From positions 1-64,000 of the forward strand of contig JAPEVF010000110.1 in assembly GCA_029747585.1 (NCBI GenBank): 64,000 nt of DNA, written 5' to 3'. A program made the translations under genes and the position numbers. Below, piece after piece: positions 1 through 10,800 of this stretch. The DNA comes from Pleurotus djamor. Taxonomy: Eukaryota; Basidiomycota; Agaricomycetes; Agaricales; Pleurotaceae. The notes under the pieces were generated by a model. The model was not told the DNA's origin. It ran no database searches and saw only the letters and a list, made by a program, of their open reading frames with translations. Each line of letters begins with the position of its first letter. Within the stretch, counting starts at the first letter, position 1.

Positions 1-1401
1 GCAGTTGTGAGATCCACCAACGGATACCCGCCAACAATGGGTACCCGTTCCATATGTTCTTCACGCTCGACTACTGCGTCATAGAACGCCAGAAGCTTTA
101 ATGCGGGCTTTCGTACGGGTTAAGTATCATGAAGCCACGACTTGTAGAGGAAAGGAAGCTCACCACATCCCCAGTCCTGATACCAGAGCGCCGAAGGGTT
201 TTGAGCCAAGATGCTAACGAAACGAGGGGGAGGGCGAGTTTCTGTCCTCGATACCCAGAGATCGCCTCTTGTATCCACCCAAGTACATCTAGAAAGCTGA
301 CAGGGTGAGGATGACGAATATTGACAGCCTGTGGCAGCGTATCCCCGCGATGCAGAGCGATATCGACAGTGAACTTTGCAGCATAGTCAACAGGGAGCCA
401 TTCGACCTTCTGAAAACAAGTTTTTTTCATGTCAAATCAAGCTCTAATTTAGCGACTGGGAAATCCCTTACGCCCAAGAACTCCGGCATCTGGCCAAGAG
501 CTAAGCTGGATTTGACGACTAGAGGAAGCCAACCAGATGTTGGCCATTCAGGAAGGTAGAGTTGCGGCGATCGCACGGAGCAAGAGTTGAGACCGCTCGA
601 TGCCAAAAGCTGTGGTTGTTATCAGCACACGTCTTGAAACAGAAGCGCGAAAATGAGCCAAGTACGTACCCTTTCGACGACGTACTTTGCCTCACCATAG
701 CCGATATCAAGTGAAACCCGTGCATCAGGTATCACTGCGTCAGGAACATTAGTAGCACAACCAAAGTTCTGAACGGATATGATCGATGAGGAAAAAACGA
801 ATTGGCTTTTTCGAGTTCGTAAAGTATGTGCGAAATTGATGAGATGGACCGCTCCTATGATGAGCGGCTCAAACACGAGGACAGGTGCCTTGAAGTTGAT
901 CATCCACGCGTTGTGAATAATAACGGTGACGGAATTTAGAAGCTGTTAGAGTACATGAGGAGTCAGTGTAGTCTTGACATTGCATTGAGAGCATTGCCCG
1001 ACCTTTTCGTATGTTTCAGGTTTCAATCCGAAGTGATGATCCAAAAGGCTCCCCTCAAGGGACATAAGCTTCTTAGAGGACAAGGCCGCAGGATCCAGGG
1101 AGTGAACTCGGAAAGATTTAGCTTGTCTTTCATGAAGGGGTGTGGGAGACGGGCGATCGAGGGTGTAAAGCGTGTCGACGCGAGAATCTTGGATCAGGTG
1201 TTGGAGGATATGACTACCGAGCACACCAGTCGAACCAGTAAGTAAGACGACAGCTGCGCGATCCTCTTTTGTTGCGCCAGCCGTCAGGGAGACGTTCCCT
1301 GGCCTTCGGATGAGGCTTGAGTACTTCTTGACGAGGTCTTCGACTTGATCAACTCGTTCCTTGGGGAAGGGAATGGGCGGAGCGAGTCGTTCTGGTGACA
1401 T
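1..1401 (-). CDS. Reductase (R) domain of an adenylate-forming/NRPS-like reductase, partial at window edge
   Basis: Exons read on the minus strand: 1003-1401, 670-942, 472-609, 164-409 and 1-107 (continuing off the window). Introns are 56-62 nt and all internal exon lengths are multiples of three. The product shows a Rossmann NAD(P)-binding motif (LLTGSTGVLGSHIL), then IIHNAW, FVFSSS and a Tyr-x-x-x-Lys motif (GYGEAKYVVER). These are hallmarks of thioester-reductase domains (NAD_binding_4) of alpha-aminoadipate-reductase-like enzymes, which release a carrier-bound acyl chain as an aldehyde. Family members normally start with an adenylation and a carrier domain. Here the reading frame begins at an ATG just before the inter-domain linker (VEDLVKKYSSL), and no A or carrier domain is visible upstream before the 1882 element. 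It is either a stand-alone R domain or a truncated gene. Confidence in the domain is high; the start is less certain. Confidence 0.85.
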
Positions 1402-1500
1402 CTTGGCTTCTAGTGTGGGTTCGAAGATACGAGGGTCGGGTCAAAAGGAAAAATGAATTGATACGGTGGTATGAGTTTCGGGGATTTAATTGAGGCAGCA

Positions 1501-1507
1501 TTATATA
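1501..1507 (-). promoter_or_regulatory. TATA-like box upstream of the reductase-domain gene
   Basis: The minus strand reads TATATAA about 100 nt upstream of the ATG at 1401. It is the only obvious TATA motif in the 480 bases between that ATG and the inverted-repeat element. It fits an active promoter for a gene starting at 1401, but this is position-based inference. The remainder of 1402-1881 holds no supported gene. Confidence 0.35.
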
Positions 1508-1881
1508 CTCACAGAACCTTTACGACAGTCCGCTGCGTCATGTGGAACCCATCTGCTTAGGTTAGCGAGTAACGAGGACGCAGAGTAGCTGACACTGCGT
1601 CACTATGAATCGTAGAATGCACATGGGTACATCACAAGGGTGACGAGACTTTAATGCATCAGATCGGAGCAGACAAGATGAAGGCCAGACACATGTTGGA
1701 TTAAGGAGGAAATCCACAGATCCTGAAATACCGCCTTTGGCGCGCAAGTGTACTGATATGCCTATGGCCTCGTCACAGTCAACTCACAATAATGATTTGA
1801 TAGACTTACTTTCAGAATAGGGTATTACCTCTCAGGGAAGTTCCCAGCGATGAGGCTCCCGAACAGCCTGAGCACTAGCCG

Positions 1882-2188
1882 TATGACGTACTTTCGGTAG
1901 CAAAAATAAACGCGCAACCTACTTTTTGTAAACACAACGCGCGCAACTTTTTTCCACTTTTTTCAACGCGCGCAACTTTTCAAGTCGAAAACTGCGCAAC
2001 ACTTTTATGGGACCTTTGCTGAAACGAGTATCTGGAGGTGGGCTATGGACTGAGAGTCCCTGAAATCTCTGTGTCAAGGCTGGTAGGCTTATCCAAGTGC
2101 ACCTTTGACACGATTTTCGTCTTTTCTATGTGCTCCTATCTCTCTCCTACATCATGTGATACAGACGCCTGGCGTTGGCGCCCACTTC
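1882..2188 (+). repeat. Left terminal inverted repeat (307 bp)
   Basis: This arm matches the reverse complement of 6126-6432. The inner ~190 bp look identical by eye, whereas the outer ~120 bp, which carry the GCGCAACTTTT repeats, contain several differences. The repeats near 1911, 1939, 1964 and 1990 resemble clustered transposase-binding sites. Confidence 0.9.
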
Positions 2189-3779
2189 GAGGACACCTTC
2201 GCACTTCGTAACACAGTATAAGTATTAAAACAAGATCGAGTGCACTCCGTTGAAGCCAACGCCAAGAGAAAACAAGGCTTCATGGAAAGATTCACGATAA
2301 TTAATGGCTATTGCAAACCTTCTTGGTGCCTTCCGGCAACCTTCTTGCAATTAGAATACGGACAAAATGTGGGTAAAAAGAAAGTAAAAAAAAGTTCGAG
2401 ATCGAGGCAAGCTGTATCAAATTCTCTCAAAGGACTGAGACCGGCGGGGATTGGGTACATGCCTGTAGCCGGAGGATGTGGTTTGAACAGGAACATGTCG
2501 GGGCGACTGTGGCAAACACATGACGGTGAGTTTGTATAGCTTTGTTATCACATCGAGATGGCATTTACTCCACGTTCACGTTCGGCGAGGCTCTGACAGA
2601 TAAGTACAACACAATCCGTTAGAGTGATAGGATGCTTACCTATGTGGTCGCAGGGACTTTCCGTAGTCACTAGAGCATTGGTTGAGGGCTTGGATCTCCG
2701 AAAAAACAGTGTACTACCCGCGGGGAAGGCACAGAAGGGGGTACGACTGCACCATGGAAACCAGGTGTCAGGACGTTGAAATGGAGGATCGGGAAGGTAT
2801 CTAGCGCTAGATACATATCCTTAAAGTGTCAAGTCGACGCGTTGAACGCGTGCTGTGTAATCGTCACACTTCCATCGCGGTCCAGTGGATCTGCAGATAA
2901 GCATCAGCGTGAGTTGGATGATGCAGTTGACATAGGAGACTCACCAATCATTCCTAGACATATTCCATTCAAAAGGAAGCCAATACCAACGCGTTTGAAC
3001 GCGTTGGTGGATGTCTAGGGTCTGGGGGCATGGTTCACTGCGAAAATACCGGCGAAAACGTGAAAAAGGGTTGAGAGACGGTCACATGGGCGATGGAATG
3101 AACTTACCTTCACGCAATCAGAGCTCCAATGCATTGCATCCATTTTCGTTTCCTTAGATGATCGAGATTTGCCGTTCCGTGATGTTGGGGAGATAAAGCG
3201 AGTTTGGTTTGTCATTAAGTAGATGCGCGGAATCAATCATTCGGATCGCTGAGGGAGCGTTTCGATGCTGTTGTAGGGGTTCAAAGTCTCCGAGAGGTTC
3301 TGGGTAGTGGGAACTCCGAGTGAGAACTTTATGAGAGTTGGGAGTCAGGGCCTCGAAATGCATGGATTGGGTAGGCATTATGCTCACTTGGTGTGGCTTA
3401 ACTCGGCAGTAGGTCAAGTAGGATTACTGGTGTGCTATAAGTCCTCTCATGTATCAGCGTCACTTGGGGGCCTCGGGGGAACTGCTAGTAGTTGATTGGA
3501 CTTGTCCATGCGTTGTCGTCATCAAGCCGTCATCCGAAAGTGGGATATTCAGTCATTCTCGTCACAGTAGCACGAAGACCGCTTGCAAAGGAGTCTTGAA
3601 GCTTGAAGGATGAGCGTGGACAGAGGGGAGATCTAACTTGTTAGTGTGGGCCACCGCGGAGCGTGGCATGAACGGGTCCGTGCACAGGAGACAGTTTGGA
3701 TGAGGAGAATTCCAGCCTACAGTTCGCGAACGTATCAAAATACATGTTCACTCCTTCGTACGCATGCGCCTGACCCTAT

Positions 3780-5330
3780 TCCCACCCTCCCCATCCGTGC
3801 GTGAGTCCCTTGATGATGTCTTGATGTTCTTGGATCACATGGGGTGGCACTAGGGAGAGGAACTTCCATCCTTCAGCTAGAGGTGCTTCAGAAGGCTAGC
3901 TAGTGAGCTATAACCTCTAGGAATCATGAAAACACGACACTCACTTACTATTTTTGATTTTGTATCCAGTCGGCCCTTACTTCGAGCTTTCATATCTCTG
4001 CAACGGCTAGATGGTATGGCTAGTCCTTCCAGGGTCTTCTTCGTATCATGCTAACGCTTCTGTAGCACGTATGAAGTCAACACCGAAGTCAAAACTCCGA
4101 CTTCTGTGTTGCTAGGTACGAGGAGGAAGTAAGCGGGATGGAGGTTGTTTGAGTCGATGCCTGCGGCGTTGATGGGCCGGCTGTGGGTGACTAAGAGTGG
4201 TAGTAAGTCATCTGTAACCCTTTTGAAGCTAACAGAGCTGATGGAAACGTACCAAGGTCAATTTTCACCAAACCGGCCAAAGCTTTGAACTCAAATATCT
4301 CCATAAAAACAGACTGGTTTGTTTCTTCCTTCCATTCTCCTGTTCGTGACGTTCTGATGATGCTCTAGCGCGTGGGGTATAGCCGCCGAAGTCCAAATTC
4401 CGAGGGGGGCATTCCGGGGTACGAGGGGGAGGTGGTGTCAGTGGAGGTAGGTCGATTTGGAGACTACAGGTTCGAGGGCTTGGATGTAGGTGTCTGGGAG
4501 TTATAGTAAGTCGATCATATCCATTTTGAAGTGATAGAAACCGATCAAAACATACATTCTTTGATTCCCCATACCCGGTCGAACTTTAGACCTCGAATAT
4601 CTCTTCAACAGGGTAATGATACATCTATTCTTTCAAGATTCGTCTTCGTGTGGTGCCAACAATACTTCGATGCGCAGGAAGTAGCCGCCGAAGTCAAGTT
4701 TCCGACTTGTGGGTTCCGCGTACCAGGGGGAGGTAGGCTCTGCATAGGTTCCTTGCATCGATGGCTACAGCTTCAAGGGGTCAGTTGGAGGTGTCTGACG
4801 TATACGTTAAGTCGATGACAAGCTTCATTAAGTAGAAGAACTTGATGGAAACGAACTGTGTTTTATTTTGTGTAGAGCCGGTCCCATCAACCACCTCAAA
4901 TAACTCCGAAACAGCGGATCTGTTTGTCTTGGTCTTTCAGGCTCTATTCGTATTTCTTGCTGTCATCTAGCGCGAATTTTCGGCGCCTGAATTGTTGATT
5001 TCGGAAGTCATGGTTCCGGGGGTACCAGCGGGACGGGACGGGACAATGGAGGCTGAGGACTCTAGCACCGCTGGCCGCGTATGCCTAAAGGGTATAGAAA
5101 GTGAGTTATAACGTCTTTATAGCGGGAAAAGCATATGAAAACTTACTGCTCCCTTTTTTCTCCACAACCGACCTAACCAACCAACCCGGGTATCTCGCCG
5201 AAAACAGCACCGTTCGTCCCCATTTTTCTGAGGTAGCCGCTCGTGCGTACATACAATTTATACAGCGTAGTTGCTTGACCCTTGAATGGCAGATTTTCGG
5301 GTAGTAGGGTTTCTGGGGGGTAGGAGACGG
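3780..5330. repeat. Diverged ~300-bp tandem satellite inside the TIR element
   Basis: A recurring landmark (CCGAAGTC followed by a TTCCG-type motif and a GTACCAGGGGG-type motif) occurs at 4083, 4386 and 4688, with weaker equivalents near 4987 and 5285, giving a period of 298-303 bp. Each unit also has a 'CTCGAATATCTC..AACAG'-like block and a GTAAGT-containing stretch. Units are clearly related but diverged, so the array is old or relaxed. The upstream limit (about 3780) is uncertain. No reading frame is conserved between units. Confidence 0.7.
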
Positions 5331-6125
5331 AGCAAGTTGCGGGGGTGCGGGGTAGCGAGCCAAAATGGATTCTATTTTGCTCAAATATGGTCTGTGAGTA
5401 ATCTGCGTGAAATGAGAAATGAGATATGAGTATAAGGGAACTTGCGCGCACCATGGACTCTGCTTTTTGCGGAATGCAACCCTTCTGAATCCCTCCAGCC
5501 CATCCATTCCCTTTGGTACGCTGCCCAGACCATTCCTTATGCCATACTAGCCCTTTGCGTCCATTTTAGCCAGGCAAAGTCGAGCATGTTGAAGTCCTAC
5601 AATTGGGGATGATGATGGTGGTGGTAGGAGACAAGCCGGCGCATGGGAGCGAAGACTCAACGTCGTTCAATTATTGCCAATGTTCAACGTTGCGTTCAAC
5701 GCTTACCTTTTCGCACACACTCAACACCTCTCGAAAGTCATGAGGCTCTTGTCTCTCAGGTCTGAAGCTCGGGATTTAAGTTGGGATGGTTGTATATGTC
5801 CTTGGACGTAGGGCCTACGCAGCGGCTTGGTACCGGCCACGGTCAAGCCATGGTAAAAACGAGATACACAGTTCTCACAGTCAATAAATCATTCCCACAC
5901 TCACTGACAACTCAAAGGCGATGATCAGGTACACTAATGATATCACTAGTCGAACAGGATTCATGAATTAATTAATATACCATGACGTCGTCGACAGGTG
6001 GCGATGTGATGGCACTTAAGAAAGGCGCCCGTGCAAGCCCGGAGGCGTAAGAAACGGGCCTTCATTTCATTCCGGACCCGTAAAAGGATGCGAAGCAAGT
6101 TGGAAGCAAGTCCTTGCGATCGGAA

Positions 6126-6432
6126 GAAGTGGGCGCCAACGCCAGGCGTCTGTATCACATGATGTAGGAGAGAGATAGGAGCACATAGAAAAGACGAAAA
6201 TCGTGTCAAAGGTGCACTTGGATAAGCCTACCAGCCTTGACACAGAGATTTCAGGGACTCTCAGTCCATAGCCCACCTCCAGATACTCGTTTCAGCAAAG
6301 GTCCCATAAAAGTGTTGCGCATTTTTCGACTTGAAAAGTTGCGCGCTTTGAAAAAGTTGCGAGAAAGTTGCGCGCGTCGTGTCAACAAAAGTAAGTGGTG
6401 CGTTTTATTTTTGCTACCGAAAGTACGTCATA
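6126..6432 (-). repeat. Right terminal inverted repeat (307 bp)
   Basis: Reverse complement of the left arm at 1882-2188 with equal length. Its outermost bases supply the last codons and the stop of the interrupted F-box frame (Leu-Met-Thr-Tyr-Phe-Arg-stop). Confidence 0.9.
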
Positions 6433-7203
6433 AGGCACTGAGAAATTGATAGTTCTTGAAGACTTGAAAAGGTAGGGAAGTTTTCCAAGCCATGGAACCC
6501 CACAAGGCGCAGTCTCTGAAGACAGGGAAGGTTGAAGTTGTATAGCATCGGCATGAATTGGCTTTGGACTTGACGATCGGTGTCGATGACAAGCACGCGA
6601 AGCCGGGGGGCTTGCACCCCACCAGGAAGGCTTTGAAGTGCTTGCTGGAGTCGAGAAGAATGAGAATAATCAACGTTGAATGTGAGAGCCACGATCCTTC
6701 CCATCTGAGCGAGAACATGGTCGGCTGCATCCCAAAACCAGGCCGGCGGATGATGTGGATCGTGCATATTGGACAGGGACAACGTCACGTATAAAGGGTG
6801 CAATTTCACCCTTTCAAGCATGACCATCGCTAGAGATACCCTCTTGGGACGGTCCAAAACAACGATATTCCGCCATAGTCCAGGCGTGTTCATCGCAACA
6901 TCCCTCCAGAAACGAGATACACCCTGGATTTTCAGCCACATCCAGTGACACTGGTCTCCGTCATCCATATCCCTGATAACGAGGAGAAGATACGATATGA
7001 CATCGCACGGAAGCTGGCATATCGCGGAATACGCGTTGCGACGAGTTTTGAGGGAAAGAAGTGTTTCCTCATCGAGTCCATTCTCATGCCCATGTTGCGC
7101 AATTTGGTTGTCGATCCTCACTTGTGCGGCGATGTTCGTTCGGATTGGCTAATAGTCAAAGTCAGTAAGTACTATGGAACAGTGGCAAGCTCCGACCTAC
7201 CAT
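6433..7203 (-). pseudogene. F-box protein gene truncated by the TIR element
   Basis: ATG 7201-7203 is followed directly by a 52-nt intron (7149-7200), then the frame from 7148. The product starts MPIRTNIAAQVRID and shows LKTRRNAYSAICQLP, then an F-box core (LPCDVISYLLL...VSRFWRDVAMNTPGLW) and the first leucine-rich segments. It aligns well with the intact gene at 14052-15662 until QELSISQCL, after which the sequence enters the inverted repeat and stops at 6414. The remaining ~55% of the protein is missing, and the far flank of the element (below 1882) does not continue it. A complete relative would be an SCF ubiquitin-ligase substrate receptor. Confidence 0.85.
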
Positions 7204-7816
7204 GATTCGCTCGATTCCGCCGAGGTAGTATGGTGGAAAGGAGTGAGGCGCTGGCTTTGATCTAGTGCATCTTTACCATAACGGTCCACTTGTACAGCTT
7301 TGGGCGGAGCCGTGCGCCCAATGCACGGAGGTGTCCCCACGGCTAGTTATGTCACAGTATACGCGACGACGAAGTAAGTAATCTATATACAGCAGTCTAC
7401 ACGAAAACACTAGAAGCACAAGGAGAAACCCAGAGAAACCGACGAAAAAGCAAAGCTATGTAATAAAATAGGATGCGGTATGGACTCTACACTACAAAAG
7501 AATCACAGACAAAGAGCAACGACCAGAGGTACAGAGATGTAAGAGAGAGGTAAGCGATGAGAGTAGGATATACGGTACATAGTAGGAACGGCGGCGACGA
7601 GGAAGAGAGAAATCATCCGTAAAGGGAACATAGAGTAGGTGAAACAACGAAAGTAACGAGGAAGGAAAAACGGGGCAATGGAGCGTCATATGGGATGCAA
7701 AGCGTGTACTAGTCACTGAGAATATGAGAGCATGGGATGAAGAACATGGTATGAGAAGACAAGCCAGAGCGACCATGCTTGGAAGTAGGTTCGACCATGG
7801 TATACGACACGCAGGG
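7204..7816. other. Intergenic region, no gene seen
   Basis: Lies upstream of the truncated F-box gene and downstream of the metacaspase stop. Frames here are short and overlapping on both strands, without recognisable domains. Likely contains the metacaspase 3' UTR and the F-box promoter. Confidence 0.5.
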
Positions 7817-10800
7817 TCACAGACGGAACGGGGCATTCATATCCTGCGCAAAGAGAACAAAGGAAATATTCATCAGCACCCACATCCCTCAAACGATCAA
7901 AGGAGAACGATCAACTCACCAACGGTATATGACTACTCAGTTGCGGATCCTGGAAATTATCAATTTCCAAAACCAACCCCGCACCCTCACCCGCACCCAT
8001 CTCCGTCCCTACACCCCCACCCCCACCCCCATCCACAACACTCCTTCCCCGACTCTTACTCTTACTCAACTCCTTCCTCTTCGCCTTCCCACTCTTCGNT
8101 CTTCTTTCCCCCTCCCCCTCCACCACCACCCTTCCCCTTTTTCTTCTTCCCATTCTTGCGCGCACGCCACTCCTTCAAGCTATCTTTATACTTCTTATTC
8201 TTATCATGCACTTGCAGGACTAAAGAGTGCAACTTGTGGCTGAGGGAGGTCATGAGGAGTTTATACGAGGGGTTGGGGTTGGATCCTGTAGACCAAGGGT
8301 AATCATTAGCATGGAATACGGCAAGGGGTGAGGGATGAGAGACGTACGCAGGACTTCGATTAGGGCCTGTGAACAAGCAGGGAGAGATCGCGTAAGTAAC
8401 CGAGGCGAAGGGAAGGAAGGGAGGAAGGAGTAGGAGGTTAGACATACCGTAGTCATCGACGCCCCATCTTCATCCTCCCAAGCGACCTGTTCGTCTTTAC
8501 ACGTGCCAATCGAAATCTACACACACCAAGAAAGGGAACAAAAAAGGTAGTTAGCACCGACCAGCCGCAAACGATGAACACAGAGAGAGAAGGTATCCGT
8601 GTATCCAGATATTTTGGAAAACACCAGCGGAGGAAAAAGAAAAACGAAAGATNAAAAAGACGNAAAAAAACTGCAAAACGCAAACTTACGACATTAGCAA
8701 GCCCCTTCCCCTTCCCATCTCCCCCATCCCCACAGTCTTCTTCTTCTCCTCTCACACGCCTCTCTCGATCCCTACACTCCCCCGTACAATACGCCCCAAC
8801 AGGCGACTCACACCTCCTATACTCAGGTGAGAAAACCCACTTCCCCGTTCCCTCGTCCCAGCTACTCATCCCCACCACCCCTCCCATACCCATATTCGTC
8901 GTGGTGGTTTCCTCGATGAGCTCGGTTGCTTGTCGTGATACTCTCCTCGACGGGGCGCCACTGACGGTGCCACTGACGGTGGTGATGGGTGTGTAGAAGA
9001 CAGTGGCGTTGGTGGTGGTGGTGGAGGTGATGGTAGCTGTGGTATTATTACGACTAGAGGAACAACTACACCTCCGACCTGGCTGGACATGAGGTTGTAT
9101 CTGAGGTGGGTATGGTTGGACCTGTTGGGCTAGCGCATTCGGGTGAACGTGCCCATGCGTATGTGTATGTGAATGTGGATGGGTGTGAGAATGCGTCTTA
9201 GCCACAGTACGCGTATACTCAGATCTAAAATCCAAGCTCTGTGTGTTAATCGACAGCGGCGGTAGCACGGTATGTTTCCGTGTTGGTTTCGTACGGCCGA
9301 GGAAATGTGCGTGTGCATGTGGTTGGGGATGTGGTTGGGATTGGGGTTTGCCGTTGTCCTGGCTGTTGTTGCTGTCGTCGTTGGCACCTTCCACAGTACC
9401 GACAGCACCAGCAACAACGTCAACAGCGTCAACACCGGTAGCACAAGCAACTACGGCAACGGGATCAGGAGCGTCTGTATTCCCCGCAGACGACATCCTC
9501 AAAGGGAACCTCATCCTAGCCGAAATAGACCCAACCAACGACTCCGTTATCGACTTCGCAGTGGACGTGCGTTTGAGTTTCCTATTTTCCTCTCCACCAA
9601 TACCACCGCCCCCTCCTCCTCGCCCACCTCCTCCTCCTCCTCCTCCTCCTCCTCCCCCTGCTGCCCCAGCAGTGGAAGAAGAACCCTTACGAACGACGCT
9701 AGGGATGGATGTACCAGGATCGTTCGCAGCAACAGTACCCGCGACGGCGGGTTCGGTGCTGGAAGGAACGAGGGCGTTGGTGGTGGAACTTGAAGGCGAT
9801 GAGGTAGCCTTGATGCCTTTCGAAACCAAAGAAAGCGGCCAAGAAGCGCGTTGAGCTCGAGTTGGCTTTCCTCCTCCTCCTCCTCCTCTTCCTTCCCCTG
9901 CTTCTCCCTCTCCTCCACCACCACCACCATCACCACCAGGGCTAGTAACACCAAGGCTAGCACTAGCAGGCGTACTCGGCGCCGTCGACCAAGCCAGCGT
10001 ACCCGTAACCGAAGTCATACCAGAAGAATCCGACGACGTAGACCCCTCTGAAGATATCTGCATCGGTATCGGTGGTGGTCGTGTAGACTGGGACTTTAAC
10101 TGGGACTTTGACTGGGTTGGTTCTGTGGATCCGTCGGCGGTAGCAGCAACCGAAGCACCATCAACAGTGCCAGTAGCACCAGCGACAACGTCAACAGCAC
10201 AAGCAACGACGGCAGCGGGAGGAGCAGAAGGAGAAGTGTCCGTATTCCCCGCAGAAGACGCCCTCAAAGGGAACCGCATCCTCGCCGAGATGGACCCAAC
10301 CAACGACTCCGTTATCGACTTCGCAGTGGAAGAGCGTTTGGGTTTCTTCTTCTCTTCCCTATCTCCTCCTGCACCCACCCCTGCCCCATCAGTAGAGGTG
10401 GAGGATTTTCGAGCGACAGAGGGTATTGGTTGTGGCTTTGGATGTTCAACAATGGCTGCAGCGTCAACATGTGCAGTAACTGTAGCAATGGCAGCGGCAG
10501 CGGCGGATGGAGTAGCATTGATAGCTGTAGCAGCGGCGACGGCGGTAGATGTAGGTTCGATGCTGGGGGTAGCCTTAGCATCGTCCCCCACGACCACGAA
10601 CGCGGTGGGTAAAGAAGGGCGTTGGCTGCGCGTGGGTTTCCCTACACCCACCTCAACACCAACTATCCCCAACCCAACACCAACACCCTCTCCTCCTCCC
10701 TCCCTCTCCTCCCCCTTCCAGTCCACACCACCACCAAGACTACCACCGTTGATACCACCATTGATATCCTCGGGGCTGGTAGAATGACTAAGAGTATCGG

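Larger units (their letters stand above)
1882..6432. mobile_element. 4.55 kb non-autonomous element with 307-bp terminal inverted repeats
   Basis: Bases 1882-2188 and the reverse complement of 6126-6432 are the same length and near identical. Ends read TATGACGTACTTTCGGTAGC on both sides, compatible with a TA target duplication plus a TGACGTAC... terminus. The arms carry subterminal repeats of the type GCGCAACTTTT. The interior (2189-6125) contains no transposase-like frame; it holds a tandem satellite (about 3780-5330) and otherwise unrecognised sequence, including a perfect 10-bp-arm palindrome at 2986-3007. The element sits against the broken end of an F-box gene at 6433. It is best described as a large non-autonomous TIR element mobilised in trans. 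The superfamily cannot be assigned from sequence alone. Confidence 0.8.

Noticed and set aside
1861..1881. Sequence left of the TIR element as the missing half of the F-box gene
   Set aside because: Translation across the joined flanks does not match the intact relative after QCL and soon hits a stop.
2240..3495. Short ORFs inside the TIR element as a transposase remnant
   Set aside because: All under 100 codons, no conserved motif, no splice model; treated as chance frames.
7724..8302. 192-codon plus-strand frame rich in Pro/His/Ser
   Set aside because: Antisense to the metacaspase 3' exons; no start context or domain.
9243..10787. Long plus-strand frames at 9243-9854 and 10125-10787
   Set aside because: Antisense shadows of the repetitive metacaspase exon; GC-rich repeat composition keeps several frames open.
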